Below, one piece after another: positions 31,048-40,779 of a stretch of DNA of 64,000 nucleotides (position 1 is its first letter; each line of letters starts with the position of its first letter). Source of the DNA: Mucilaginibacter flavus (GTDB lineage Bacteria; Bacteroidota; Bacteroidia; Sphingobacteriales; Sphingobacteriaceae); NCBI RefSeq assembly GCF_030409315.1, contig NZ_JAUFPS010000041.1, positions 1-64,000 of the forward strand. Direction: 5' to 3'. The position numbers and the translations under genes are program-made. The notes beneath the pieces were generated by a model. That model was given only the letters and a program-made list of their open reading frames with translations, was not told where the DNA came from and made no database searches.

Positions 31048-33558
31048 ATGCTTATAAAAAGATATATCATTATCGCAGTTTGCCTGCTTGCCGTTATAAT
31101 ACCTTTCGCTGGGGCGGCAAAAGGATCAACCCCAAATAGCAAAACCATTGCTTTTAATACACCCAAAATCAATATGGTGCTCAATTACGGCGATGGTGTT
31201 AGCATTACAATAATGACCATAAACGGCCAAAAAGTGGTAAGTAACACCGATGGCATTTATACATCTGTAAAGGTAGGAGGAGTTACCTATTCTTCATTGC
31301 ATTTGAAAACAAGCCCCGTAATGTTAAAAACTGTTACAGGGATTATGCTTAAAAATATCGCTTACGGCGATAAAACTTTTACTATTAGCGAAAATTGGAT
31401 TTTTACTCAAAAAAACGGTACCATAAAATGGGATATAGAACGCAGCTTTTCAAAAGCTGTGAAAGTTGATGAGGCCGCTATGCCGGTAATTAACTTTGAT
31501 GATATCAAAACCTGGGAAGGCGCTTACCAGGGCTATGGCGGCCTGGCCTGGTTTTACCTGTTTAACGAAAAACTATGCACTTACGGCGTTCATACCCGTT
31601 CGTCAAATTTTTGGAACAGCAAAACAGGTAATGGCTTAAACATCACCGTTAATGCACCGGGTAAAGAGGTAGCCATGAAATACACCCGTACCAACGATGA
31701 TAAGTTAGCTTATATCGTGACCGTTGCCAGCCAGGAAATGCTGCCTAAAGCCGATAGCGGCACCAACAGGCGCAGGTTTATCAGGAAGGAAGCTGATGTT
31801 TGGGCGCCGTTTACCGTTGCTGCCGGCAAAAGCTCGCAAAGCATTACCTTTAGCTATTTTGATTATAATGAAAAATATGGCAGGGGCAAGCTGGTGGGCG
31901 TAAACCAGCAGCAGGTAAGTGCCGTATTGGGTACCATAGCACGTATCGGCGTAATTGATTCCCTGCACTTTGGCGGAAATAGCTGGGCAACGCCTTACGG
32001 ACCTATTTGCCTGCATGAGCAATATATTGGGCAGATGGGTTTGGGCATTAATGACCCTAATTATTTGAGAGGATATCAAAGCTGCCTGGATTATTATCGC
32101 GATAATGCCATAAAACCCGATGGCAGGGTTTACCCTCGCTGGGCTTACACCAATGAAGATGCGATGCCCGGCAAGTTTAACAAGGAAGGTTTTTACGAAG
32201 CGCAATGGGGGATACTCATGGACTCGAACCCCGATTTTGTGGCTAACGTTGCCGAGCTATACGATATGACCGGCGATCAAAAATGGGTTAAAACTCACCA
32301 GTTATCGTGTGAGAAGGCGTTGGACTGGATCTTAAACCGTGACACCAACAACAACGGCCTGGTGGAAATGATGACCGACCTCACCGCTCAAAAAAGAAGC
32401 AGCGATTGGATTGACATCATCTGGGCATCGTACGAAAACGCTTTTGTAAATGCCAAGCTATATCATGCCCTGGTAAAATGGGCCGCCATTGAAAGCCAGC
32501 TCCATAACGATGCTAAAGCAGCTCATTATAAAAACTACGCGATTAAATTAAAAACAAGTTTTAATAAGCCAACAACCGAAGGTGGTTTTTGGGACGAAGA
32601 AAAAAAGTGCTACGTACACTGGCGCGATAAGGATAATACCATTCATGGCCGCAATATGGTAACCCCCGTTAACTTTATGGCTATAGCCTACGGAATTTGT
32701 GATGATACTACCCGGCAAAAACTGGTACTTGATAACATTGAGACCCAGATGCAGCGCGAAAAATTGTTCTTCTGGCCTTTAGCCATGACCACTTATGAGC
32801 CGGCAGAAGGCAAGGAATATCAATATCCCTTCCCCGAATATGAAAATGGCGACCTTTTTTTATCCTGGGGATCTATCGGCGTGGCTGCTTATGCCAGTTA
32901 TAATCCGGCATTGGCGGTTAAGTACGTTAAAAACGTGCTGGAGCAATACAGCAAAGATGGGCTTGCCTACCAACGCTATGGCAGGCTAAAGCAGGATGGG
33001 AGGGGCGATGATATTTTATCGGGCAATAGCCTGTCAATAGTTGGTTTGTACCAGGCCATTTATGGAATTAACCCATTGTACAATAGGTTTTACCTTAACC
33101 CGCATATCACACCAGAGCTGGCAGGTACCGAATTGAAATACAATTTCAGGGGACAGCGTTTAAACATCAGCCTAAACAATGATAACTATGCGATATCAAA
33201 TGGTAGGTTTAAGGTTATCTGCAATAAGAATTTTGGTTTTAATGCTACAGGTAACCAATTATCCTATTTTGATGGCAGCAGCGATGTAGCTGGCTTACAG
33301 ATCACAACTGGTGCATCATTAGCAATAAGAATGAATAAATGGACCACCGAACAAATGGAGTGGGAGCAAACGGCTGAAAAGCGTTCAGGGAAATTGATTA
33401 ATTATATGCTTAGGCAGTTAAAGCCCAATGCAGTTTATTCGGTGATAGTAAATGGTAAAATAACACAAAAAGCAAAAACAGATGTGCAAGGCAATCTTTC
33501 ATTTGGCCGCACTAAAACCGGATTAAACGAAAAGGTTGGTATTGAGGACCTAAATTAA
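31048..33558 (+). CDS. Secreted six-hairpin glycosidase-like protein
   Basis: An 836-residue exported protein (signal peptide about 1-24, AGAAKG). The N-terminal third is beta-rich. From about residue 290 an alpha-helical toroid is apparent: HEQYIGQMGLGINDPNYLRGYQSCLDYYRDN, NNNGLVEMMTDLTAQKRSSDWIDIIWASYENAFVNAKLYHAL and FLSWGSIGVAAYASYNP read like (alpha/alpha)6 barrels of GH63/GH78/GH94-type enzymes, with acidic candidates in DWIDIIW and FPEYENGD. The C-terminal ILSGNSLSIVGLYQAIYGINPLYNRFYLNPHITPEL ends as in rhamnosidase/trehalase-like proteins. The exact GH family was not identified. It stands alone, away from the SusCD loci. Confidence 0.65.
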   Translation: MLIKRYIIIAVCLLAVIIPFAGAAKGSTPNSKTIAFNTPKINMVLNYGDGVSITIMTINGQKVVSNTDGIYTSVKVGGVTYSSLHLKTSPVMLKTVTGIMLKNIAYGDKTFTISENWIFTQKNGTIKWDIERSFSKAVKVDEAAMPVINFDDIKTWEGAYQGYGGLAWFYLFNEKLCTYGVHTRSSNFWNSKTGNGLNITVNAPGKEVAMKYTRTNDDKLAYIVTVASQEMLPKADSGTNRRRFIRKEADVWAPFTVAAGKSSQSITFSYFDYNEKYGRGKLVGVNQQQVSAVLGTIARIGVIDSLHFGGNSWATPYGPICLHEQYIGQMGLGINDPNYLRGYQSCLDYYRDNAIKPDGRVYPRWAYTNEDAMPGKFNKEGFYEAQWGILMDSNPDFVANVAELYDMTGDQKWVKTHQLSCEKALDWILNRDTNNNGLVEMMTDLTAQKRSSDWIDIIWASYENAFVNAKLYHALVKWAAIESQLHNDAKAAHYKNYAIKLKTSFNKPTTEGGFWDEEKKCYVHWRDKDNTIHGRNMVTPVNFMAIAYGICDDTTRQKLVLDNIETQMQREKLFFWPLAMTTYEPAEGKEYQYPFPEYENGDLFLSWGSIGVAAYASYNPALAVKYVKNVLEQYSKDGLAYQRYGRLKQDGRGDDILSGNSLSIVGLYQAIYGINPLYNRFYLNPHITPELAGTELKYNFRGQRLNISLNNDNYAISNGRFKVICNKNFGFNATGNQLSYFDGSSDVAGLQITTGASLAIRMNKWTTEQMEWEQTAEKRSGKLINYMLRQLKPNAVYSVIVNGKITQKAKTDVQGNLSFGRTKTGLNEKVGIEDLN

Positions 33559-33571
33559 AGATGATAATGCG

Positions 33572-36142
33572 CTACCTGTCAATTTGCCGGGTTATGGTTT
33601 CGTCTTTTATCTTATCATCATCAGCCAACAGAAAGGCTTTGCTCAAAATGATAGAAAGTCCGTTATCGCCCTCAAAGGGCAGAAAAATATTAGTCTGAAC
33701 CTCTTTTGGTGAACGGTCCGGAACTATACATAGATACTGGTCGTTTGGCTCCATCAATATATTGGTGCTGCCCAAATGTATTTTGTAAGTACGTTTTTTG
33801 CCTTTAACAATCAGGAAGCGGTCTTTAAGCTCGGTTACTTTGGCAATTTTAAGTCGTGGTAACAGTCGTTCCAACGTTTCCCTCCGATTTTTTGCCACTT
33901 CGCTAAGGTCGCCAAAAGAGTAAGCCTGCCAGTAACCATGATAGCCTGGCAAATCGCCGTTGTCACGCCACGTTGGGTCGTTACCTACACTGGCCACGCC
34001 AACAAACAGGTCGGTATCCCGCATTACTTCCGATAATACCACAATAGGCACATCAACCAGGTTGATAGTAGCGTTGGTTTCGGCGTTTTTAAACCGCACC
34101 TGGTCGGTAGCCACATATTTATAAATACCACTTTCGGTGACGCCTTGTTCGGCATCTACTATCGCGGTAAAATATTGGGCAATTAAATTATGTTCAAGTA
34201 AATTTAGCTGTGCAGAGCCGTTCGAGCCGCCATCGAACGCACCTTGCAAGCTGTAACGCCAGCCACGCCCTTTAGCTAAGGAGTTGAATTGGTGCTGTTT
34301 TAAAATATGCCCGGCCATTCGGTTGCTGTAGCTGCGTGTATTCATTTCAGCGTCGGTCAATAGATAAATTTCCCTAAATGCCTGTTTCAAAGGTTGTTGT
34401 AATTCATTTTTTATGAAAAACGCGCGCCATAGCTTTACATTTTCCAAGGTATCCAAAGCGGGGTGCCACAGCGATATTTCATAACCATCGCCAGGACTGA
34501 AGCTTAATCCGGAATGATTTTGCCAACTACCATTCCAATAAATAGCGTCAAATGCATCCCCTGGTTTTTCAAAACGCCAGATTAGTTTGTAACTTATGAA
34601 GGATACAAGCCCGTGGTTGAAATAATTAATATTGAAATGATCCCATGATATTTTAGCGGAGGAGCGGAACCGCTGATCAAACCGGTCGCGTTGGGTACTT
34701 AACGAGGCCTCGATAGCTTTACAGGTGGCCTTAAGCTGTTTGAGCGTGGCAGGTTGCTTTTCTTTTACTACCGCCGGATCTGAAGCTTGTGTCGTGCCGT
34801 CCGCCTTTTGCCACACCAGGTTCACTTTGCCAACTTTTTCAATGGTGATCTGCGCTGTAAAGCCTTCCAGCTCTTGCTGAATTTTGCCATTGATCAGGTC
34901 AAAATCATCTACGGCAAGGTCCTCTATATCTGCCACAGAAACTCCGCGCTCGGTAGCAGCCGTGGTAAGGTACTTTTCAATAATGCCTTGCGTGTTTGCC
35001 TGTTTAACCCGCAATTTTAACCGTGATAGATGACTGATGCCATCTAAGCCGGGGCTTTTAAACAAGGCAAACAAACAGGCGTTGCCTAACGCGGTACAAG
35101 TTTGCCCTATACCGGGCACTTTACGATAACAACGATCGGCAACTGCTGCTATCAATTGTAGTAAACCATTACTGGAGTAGATGCTGCTTAACCACACAAA
35201 GCCTTTCAGGCAGTCAACGTTTACAGCTTCAAGAAAAGTAAGTTGCTGGTAATAATCTTTCGCTACTACCTTTTCCTTCATTCGGCTGATAAACGTAAAC
35301 CAGTCGCTGATTAAGCGGATAAATTTATCCGGGCCAACGGTGTCAATAATAGTTTTCCCTGTAGTTATAAATTTTTGAGTAGGAGTGGTTGCAGTGCCCG
35401 ATTTTTGGCACAACTCCATTAGTTTATTCCATTGCGGTTTTCCCTCAGCGGGTAGCTCTGCCAATAGTTTATTGGCGTAATCAGCAAAATCGTCCTTGCC
35501 TAAAAATAGTACAGGACGTTCGTCAAGTTGTTCATCGCCTTTAAAAAGCATTGCATCAATTTGTTCTACTAATTTAATGGATGCTTTTTCGTGGGTATAG
35601 CTCTTGGTTGTTGCAAGTTGGGTACGGATAGCCGACAGGCTTGTTTCAACCAAAGCCGGGATAGGCTTGTTTTTATATTTTTTCTGGATAATACCTACCA
35701 GACTTTTCACCGGCCAGTCCATTAAATGGCCGTGGTCATAAACTTTATTTTTGATGAAAGCGGTAGTAAGCTGCTCAACTTCCTGTTCAATTAAATCAAG
35801 CTTTGAGCGAAAAAGCTGATCGATAAAGGCCTTGCTGATATGGGTTCGTTTAGATATGCCTTCATCATATTGTTTTTTGCCGTTAGCCCAGTTCCACTCT
35901 ATCAGGTTGGATACCTGGCGCAGTATAAAGGCGATTTTTTCGCTATCGGTTAGCGGTACAATTTTATCCTGGTATATGCTTACATCATTTGCTTTAACAT
36001 TGTACCAATAACGCATGGTACTCATTTGTGTTATTGCCTCCTCAATAATGGGGTCTTGCGTAGTTTCAGGTTTTTGTTCGGCAGCTTCCTGGGCAAAAAT
36101 ATTTTTTAAAAACGTAGTGATACGCATCTGATTATCCTCCAA
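33572..36142 (-). CDS. DUF4132 domain protein (MolR/YehI-like)
   Basis: An 856-residue cytoplasmic protein. The C-terminal third carries the DUF4132 hallmarks: FDAIYWNGSWQNHSG, FREIYLLTDAEMNTRSYSNRMAGHILKQHQF, GRGWRYSLQGAFDG, SEVMRDTDLFVGVASVGNDP and KRTYKIHLGSTNILMEPND. The helical N-terminal half probably matches the associated DUF5724 region. Enterobacterial relatives (YehI, MolR) lie near MoxR ATPase, VWA and SWIM-domain genes; none of those is seen here. The biochemical role is unknown. The start overlaps the preceding 132-residue gene by 11 bases; an alternative ATG at 36127 removes the overlap. The two genes form a compact pair. Confidence 0.82.
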   Translation of the reverse strand: MEDNQMRITTFLKNIFAQEAAEQKPETTQDPIIEEAITQMSTMRYWYNVKANDVSIYQDKIVPLTDSEKIAFILRQVSNLIEWNWANGKKQYDEGISKRTHISKAFIDQLFRSKLDLIEQEVEQLTTAFIKNKVYDHGHLMDWPVKSLVGIIQKKYKNKPIPALVETSLSAIRTQLATTKSYTHEKASIKLVEQIDAMLFKGDEQLDERPVLFLGKDDFADYANKLLAELPAEGKPQWNKLMELCQKSGTATTPTQKFITTGKTIIDTVGPDKFIRLISDWFTFISRMKEKVVAKDYYQQLTFLEAVNVDCLKGFVWLSSIYSSNGLLQLIAAVADRCYRKVPGIGQTCTALGNACLFALFKSPGLDGISHLSRLKLRVKQANTQGIIEKYLTTAATERGVSVADIEDLAVDDFDLINGKIQQELEGFTAQITIEKVGKVNLVWQKADGTTQASDPAVVKEKQPATLKQLKATCKAIEASLSTQRDRFDQRFRSSAKISWDHFNINYFNHGLVSFISYKLIWRFEKPGDAFDAIYWNGSWQNHSGLSFSPGDGYEISLWHPALDTLENVKLWRAFFIKNELQQPLKQAFREIYLLTDAEMNTRSYSNRMAGHILKQHQFNSLAKGRGWRYSLQGAFDGGSNGSAQLNLLEHNLIAQYFTAIVDAEQGVTESGIYKYVATDQVRFKNAETNATINLVDVPIVVLSEVMRDTDLFVGVASVGNDPTWRDNGDLPGYHGYWQAYSFGDLSEVAKNRRETLERLLPRLKIAKVTELKDRFLIVKGKKRTYKIHLGSTNILMEPNDQYLCIVPDRSPKEVQTNIFLPFEGDNGLSIILSKAFLLADDDKIKDETITRQIDR

Positions 36143-36530
36143 TTAATGGGGTTAGTTTTATGAAGCTTACGGTTGATTTATTGGTAAGTATTACATTTTC
36201 TTCCAATGATTCGGCCTGTTGATTATCAATCAATACGAAGAAGCCGTTTTGCTGAAAAGCTGCCAGCGCTATATAAACCTGCTTCTCTGCGTCAATCTTT
36301 TTTAAAGATTTTATTTTAGAACCGTTTAAAGTAAGCTCCGCTTCAGTAGGTTGTACCAAACCGTGATAAATTTGGGGTTGTTTTTTGTTGTAAGCTTCCA
36401 CCTCTGCATTAACCCGGGCTTCAATAATATCCCTAATGGTTACCAGTTCATTCTCAAGCGAGATAATGATTTCATTGAGGATTTTTCCTCCGGCGGTTTC
36501 ATCTTTAATACTAAGGTTTATCAGGCTCAT
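36132..36530 (-). CDS. Small protein of unknown function, partner of the DUF4132 gene
   Basis: A 132-residue soluble protein that I do not recognise. The N-terminal 55 residues look like a coiled coil (IIISLENELVTIRDIIEARVNAEVEAYNKK). The C-terminal part reads as an alpha/beta module (EAELTLNGSKIKSLKKIDAEKQVYIALAAFQQNGFFVLIDNQQ) ending in a beta-hairpin (STVSFIKLTPLIGG). It overlaps the DUF4132 gene by 11 bases, which argues for coupled expression and perhaps a complex. Confidence 0.65.
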   Translation of the reverse strand: MSLINLSIKDETAGGKILNEIIISLENELVTIRDIIEARVNAEVEAYNKKQPQIYHGLVQPTEAELTLNGSKIKSLKKIDAEKQVYIALAAFQQNGFFVLIDNQQAESLEENVILTNKSTVSFIKLTPLIGG

Positions 36531-36683
36531 CTATTGGTATTTTATCGGGATGAATATACAAAAATTGGATAGTTAGGAGGGGCTTATTTTTAAGAATGTA
36601 AGTAAGGAACGTAATGTTGTTTCATAATTTAATAGTGTACAGTAATTGCTTATACAGCACTTAAATCCTTTTGAATTTTTACT

Positions 36684-36713
36684 TTTGAATTTTCACTTAA
36701 AACACTATCTTTG
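36684..36713 (+). promoter_or_regulatory. Bacteroidetes-type promoter of rpsO
   Basis: A -33 TTTG (36684-36687) and a -7 TATCTTTG (36706-36713, exact TAnnTTTG) are separated by 18 bp. Transcription would begin near 36719, giving a leader of about 42 nt before rpsO. Confidence 0.8.
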
Positions 36714-36760
36714 CACCCACAATTAACAAAAGTATTTAACGCTTTAATATTATTCAAGTA

Positions 36761-37039
36761 ATGTATTTAGGTAAAGAGACAAAGGCAGAGATCTTTGCAA
36801 AACACGGTAAGGGTGCTACAGACACTGGTTCAACTGAAGGTCAGGTAGCTTTATTCACTCACCGCATCGCACACTTAACTGGTCACCTTAAGAAAAACAA
36901 ACACGATTTTTCTACCCAGTTATCACTGCAAAAATTAGTAGGTAAACGCCGCGGATTGTTGGCTTACCTGTACAAAAAAGACATTGAAAGATATCGTGCT
37001 ATCATCAAAGCTTTACAGCTAAGGGATATCATTAAATAA
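36761..37039 (+). CDS. rpsO: 30S ribosomal protein S15
   Basis: A 92-residue ribosomal protein that binds 16S rRNA in the platform. Conserved TGSTEGQVALFTHRIAHLTGHLKKNKHDFSTQLSLQKLVGKRRGLLAYLYKKDIERYRAII covers the full S15 core. It has its own promoter and a terminator before pnp, the common rpsO-pnp order; in E. coli S15 represses its own mRNA, but no such structure was demonstrated here. Confidence 0.98.
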   Translation: MYLGKETKAEIFAKHGKGATDTGSTEGQVALFTHRIAHLTGHLKKNKHDFSTQLSLQKLVGKRRGLLAYLYKKDIERYRAIIKALQLRDIIK

Positions 37040-37058
37040 TTCTCATACTTTTTATTAA

Positions 37059-37091
37059 GAAGCCATCCCGATTTAGGGGGTGGCTTTTTTA
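37059..37091 (+). terminator. Terminator between rpsO and pnp
   Basis: AAGCCATCC pairs with GGTGGCTT across a short loop, followed by a T-run. It begins 20 bp after rpsO. Confidence 0.8.
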
Positions 37092-37247
37092 CTTTAACCA
37101 CTATAAGTTTTCAAAAAAAAATATAAAAACTTATGGTAGCTTCGATGCCAATAAAAAGCATCTGTTTTTTAGATAGAAAAACAAATATTACACACATAAA
37201 ATCCGGCGCGCTCCGAAAGATGAAAAGCGTGCCACAAACAAAAAAAA

Positions 37248-39371
37248 ATGAGTTTAAACGTAATTAAAAAGGTTATTGATTTAGGCGATGGCCGTACCAT
37301 CGAAATCGAAACCGGTAAACTGGCCAAACAAGCTGATGGCGCAGTAGTAGTAAAAATGGGTGATACCATGTTATTGGCTACCGTAGTATCATCGCCAGAG
37401 GCAAAAGAAGGAGTTGATTTTTTACCCCTTTCTGTTGATTACCAGGAAAAATACGCTGCCACCGGTCGTATACCGGGTGGTTTTTTACGCCGCGAGGCTC
37501 GTTTATCAGACTATGAGGTTTTAATCTCCCGTTTGGTTGACCGCGCTTTACGCCCTTTATTCCCTGATGATTATCATGCTGATACGCAGGTGATGATCTC
37601 TCTAATTTCGGCAGATAAAGATATCATGCCCGATGCATTGGCAGGTTTAGCCGCTTCTGCTGCATTATCTGTATCAAACATCCCTTTTAACGGCCCGATC
37701 TCTGAAGTTCGTGTTGCTAAAATTGATGGTCAGTTAGTAATTAACCCAACTTTAAGCCAGCTTGAAAAAGCTACTTTAGAGTTTATTGTTGCAGGTAGCG
37801 AGCATGACATCAACATGGTGGAAGGTGAATCGAAAGAGATTCAGGAAGCTGAGTTGGTTGAAGCTATTAAATTTGCACACACTGCTATTAAATTACAGTG
37901 TTTAGCTCAAAAAGAGTTAACCATTGAAACCGGTAAAACCGAAAAACGCGTTTACAGCCATGAGCACAGCAACGAGGACTTGAAAAAGGCTATCTACGCT
38001 GCTACTTATGACCAGGTTTACGCTATCGCATCTTCTGCATCTGCAAAAGACGAACGTGGTGCTAAGTTCAAAGAAGTACGTGATACTTACATCGCTACTT
38101 TGGGCGAAATTGATGACATCACTAAAGGTCTTGCTAAGAAATATTACCACGATGTGGAGTATGACGCTATCCGTAACCTTGTATTAGATGAAGGCAAACG
38201 TTTAGACGGCCGTACAACTACCCAGATTCGCCCTATCTGGAGCGAAGTTGGTTATTTACCATCTGCACACGGTTCTGCTGTATTTACCCGTGGCGAAACT
38301 CAATCATTAACTACCGTTACCTTAGGTGCTAAGGATGATGAGCAAATGATTGATGGCGCGTTCATCAACGGTTACCAAAAATTCCTGTTACACTACAACT
38401 TCCCTGGCTTTTCAACCGGCGAGGTTCGTCCAAACAGGGGTGCTGGTCGTCGTGAAATTGGCCATGGTAACCTGGCTATGCGTTCATTGAAACAAGTATT
38501 ACCTGCCGAGGATGCAAATCCTTACACTATCCGTGTAGTATCTGATATTTTGGAATCAAATGGTTCATCATCAATGGCTACGGTTTGTGCCGGTACATTG
38601 GCTTTGATGGATGCCGGTATTAAAATTACCAACCCGGTATCTGGTATCGCTATGGGTTTGATCACCAACGAAATGGGTACTAAATATGCTATCTTATCTG
38701 ATATCCTTGGCGACGAGGATCACTTAGGTGATATGGACTTTAAAGTAACAGGTACCGTTAATGGGATTGTTGCTGTACAAATGGACTTGAAAATCAATGG
38801 CCTTTCATACGAAGTGTTAACCAACGCTTTAAACCAGGCTAAAGATGGCCGTTTACATATCCTTGGCGAAATGGCTAAAACCATTACCGCTCCACGTGAG
38901 GATTACAAACCACACGCTCCGCGTATTGTTACTCTTAGAATCGACAAAGAGTTTATTGGTGCGGTTATTGGTCCCGGTGGTAAAATCATCCAGGAAATGC
39001 AACGCGAAACAGGTGCAACTATCTCTATCGAAGAGAAAGACAACCAGGGTATTGTTCAGGTATTTGCCGATAACAAAGCATCAATTGATGCCGCTGTGTC
39101 ACGCATCCGCGCTATTGCCTCTAAACCAGAAGTTGGTGAAATTTACGAAGGTAAAGTAAAATCAATTATGCCATTTGGTGCATTTGTTGAGATCATGCCG
39201 GGTAAAGATGGCTTGCTGCACATATCTGAAATTGACCACCGCCGTATTGAAACGATGGATGGCATTTTCCAGATTGGCGACGAAGTGAGGGTTAAATTGC
39301 TTGACGTTGATAAACAAGGTAAACTTAAGTTATCGCGTAAGGCGTTATTGCCTCGTCCGGAAGCAAAATAA
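37248..39371 (+). CDS. pnp: Polyribonucleotide nucleotidyltransferase (PNPase)
   Basis: A 707-residue phosphorolytic 3'-5' exoribonuclease. Domain order is RNase PH-like domain 1 (about 10-145), an alpha-helical linker, RNase PH-like domain 2 (about 310-455, with [36 protein letters not shown] and the [18 protein letters not shown] active-site region), KH (about 555-615, [17 protein letters not shown]) and S1 (about 620-690, [33 protein letters not shown]). Residues [17 protein letters not shown] form the conserved metal/phosphate site. Full length. Codon choice is biased compared with neighbours, as expected for a highly expressed gene. Confidence 0.98.
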   Translation: MSLNVIKKVIDLGDGRTIEIETGKLAKQADGAVVVKMGDTMLLATVVSSPEAKEGVDFLPLSVDYQEKYAATGRIPGGFLRREARLSDYEVLISRLVDRALRPLFPDDYHADTQVMISLISADKDIMPDALAGLAASAALSVSNIPFNGPISEVRVAKIDGQLVINPTLSQLEKATLEFIVAGSEHDINMVEGESKEIQEAELVEAIKFAHTAIKLQCLAQKELTIETGKTEKRVYSHEHSNEDLKKAIYAATYDQVYAIASSASAKDERGAKFKEVRDTYIATLGEIDDITKGLAKKYYHDVEYDAIRNLVLDEGKRLDGRTTTQIRPIWSEVGYLPSAHGSAVFTRGETQSLTTVTLGAKDDEQMIDGAFINGYQKFLLHYNFPGFSTGEVRPNRGAGRREIGHGNLAMRSLKQVLPAEDANPYTIRVVSDILESNGSSSMATVCAGTLALMDAGIKITNPVSGIAMGLITNEMGTKYAILSDILGDEDHLGDMDFKVTGTVNGIVAVQMDLKINGLSYEVLTNALNQAKDGRLHILGEMAKTITAPREDYKPHAPRIVTLRIDKEFIGAVIGPGGKIIQEMQRETGATISIEEKDNQGIVQVFADNKASIDAAVSRIRAIASKPEVGEIYEGKVKSIMPFGAFVEIMPGKDGLLHISEIDHRRIETMDGIFQIGDEVRVKLLDVDKQGKLKLSRKALLPRPEAK

Positions 39372-39389
39372 TTGATCGTTATTATATAT

Positions 39390-39416
39390 GCAAAACCCTC
39401 TTTATGAGGGTTTTGC
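39390..39416 (+). terminator. Terminator of pnp
   Basis: GCAAAACCCTC (39390-39400) and GAGGGTTTTGC (39406-39416) form an 11-bp perfect stem with a five-base loop, followed by a T-containing tail. Confidence 0.85.
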
Positions 39417-39540
39417 TATTTTAGGCTAAAAAAGTTTTAATTTTTATTAAAAAATTAAAACAAAAATCACATGTTTAAACTTTATATAAGTTGAAAGATA
39501 GTTGATTAAACCCTTTTATCCGATCCTGCTTGAAAAAAAC

Positions 39541-39813
39541 ATGACCCCTGCTACCAACGATCCTTTAGGTTTTCTTAATAATAGTCCGCAGGGAATACAA
39601 TCTGGTGCGCAAACAGATTTGGTGCAATTGCTATTGTATGAAATTATCCGCGTAAAAGAATTGATATTATATTATGACTCCATTCCCAATGGAGGTGGTC
39701 AGCTTGGCTCATCAATTTTGAATGAGCTGGTATCTGAGGCCTATAGTTCATTAGTAAACTACGATACCATACTAATGAAAAAATACTACGATTTGCTGCT
39801 TAATTGCGATTAA
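39541..39813 (+). CDS. Small protein of unknown function
   Basis: A 90-residue protein from the ATG at 39541; an in-frame TTG at 39502 would add 13 residues without a better context. After a flexible start (PATNDPLGFLNNSPQG) the rest is predicted helical and moderately hydrophobic (LVQLLLYEIIRVKELILYYDSI, NELVSEAYSSLVNYDTILMKKYYDLLLN). No family or motif was recognised. It lies alone between pnp and rpe and ends directly at a word-repeat block. Confidence 0.55.
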   Translation: MTPATNDPLGFLNNSPQGIQSGAQTDLVQLLLYEIIRVKELILYYDSIPNGGGQLGSSILNELVSEAYSSLVNYDTILMKKYYDLLLNCD

Positions 39814-39862
39814 ACTTCGGATGTGCGGATATGCAAATTTCAAATGTGCAGATGATATCCGA
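39814..39862. repeat. Intergenic word-repeat locus D (ATGTGCAAAT family)
   Basis: Directly after the stop codon, GGATGTGCGGATATGC and related words repeat. Positions 39832-39853 match 53119-53140 at 21 of 22 bases, showing a dispersed family. The block is one-armed. Confidence 0.7.
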
Positions 39863-39928
39863 TTAGTTTCAAAGCAAAACTTTACAAAAATGTGCTGCTC
39901 ACAATGATAGGGATTTATATATTTGCAT

Positions 39929-40579
39929 ATGAACCACCTGATAGCACCATCAATATTAGCTGCCGATTTTGCCAATCTGCAACGCGATCTGGAAATGATC
40001 AATCAAAGCGATGCCGACTGGGTGCATGTTGATATTATGGACGGTATGTTTGTGCCTAATATCTCTTTTGGTTTTCCCGTTGTTGCTGCCACTAAAAAGC
40101 ACGCCACCAAGCCGCTGGATGTTCACCTGATGATTGTTGACCCGGATCGTTATTTAAAAGCCTTTAAAGACGCCGGAGCGGATGGTATGACGGTACATTA
40201 CGAAGCTTGTCCGCATTTGCACAGAACCATCCAGGCCATTAAGGAGCTTGGGTGCAGGGCAGGAGTAGCGCTTAACCCGCATACGCCTGTTGCCTTATTG
40301 GAGGATATTATTGCCGATTTGGATATGGTGCTTATCATGTCTGTTAATCCTGGCTTTGGTGGCCAAAAATTTATCGCCAATACCTACAAAAAACTAAACG
40401 ACTTAAAAGAACTGAGCCAGAAGAAAAATCCGGGCTTGTTAATTGAGGTTGATGGTGGCGTTGATCAAAACAATATTCAAAATTTATTGGATGCAGGTGC
40501 AAATGTGCTTGTTGCCGGTAGTTCTGTATTCTCGTCGGCCAATCCGGCGGCCGCGATATATAATCTAAAACACCCCTAA
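39929..40579 (+). CDS. rpe: Ribulose-phosphate 3-epimerase
   Basis: A 216-residue TIM-barrel enzyme of the pentose phosphate pathway that interconverts D-ribulose 5-phosphate and D-xylulose 5-phosphate. The ATG at 39929 gives NHLIAPSILAADFANL, the usual start; the reading frame also has a TTG two codons upstream. Metal and catalytic residues sit in VHVDIMDGMFVPN and LDVHLMI; MSVNPGFGGQKF and LIEVDGGVDQNN are the phosphate-binding and second catalytic-Asp segments. Complete and typical in length. Confidence 0.97.
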   Translation: MNHLIAPSILAADFANLQRDLEMINQSDADWVHVDIMDGMFVPNISFGFPVVAATKKHATKPLDVHLMIVDPDRYLKAFKDAGADGMTVHYEACPHLHRTIQAIKELGCRAGVALNPHTPVALLEDIIADLDMVLIMSVNPGFGGQKFIANTYKKLNDLKELSQKKNPGLLIEVDGGVDQNNIQNLLDAGANVLVAGSSVFSSANPAAAIYNLKHP

Positions 40580-40779
40580 AAGTTATTACAATTGTAATAA
40601 TTACTACCAACCTTATAGGATAAATTTGATATTTGCAATCAAAAAGGCTTTTGTTGATTAATTGTTTATTTTTTCAAAAAATGTAAATAAACGCTATGTA
40701 TTTTATTAAATTGATTAACTTCGGCCCAACTAAATACAAAGTTCCTAATCAGTATTCAGAACCTACAATTCGTTAATTT

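Noticed and set aside
39918-39925. TATATTTG box as the rpe promoter
   Set aside because: The predicted transcription start would fall inside the rpe coding sequence, and no -33 element is at the right distance.
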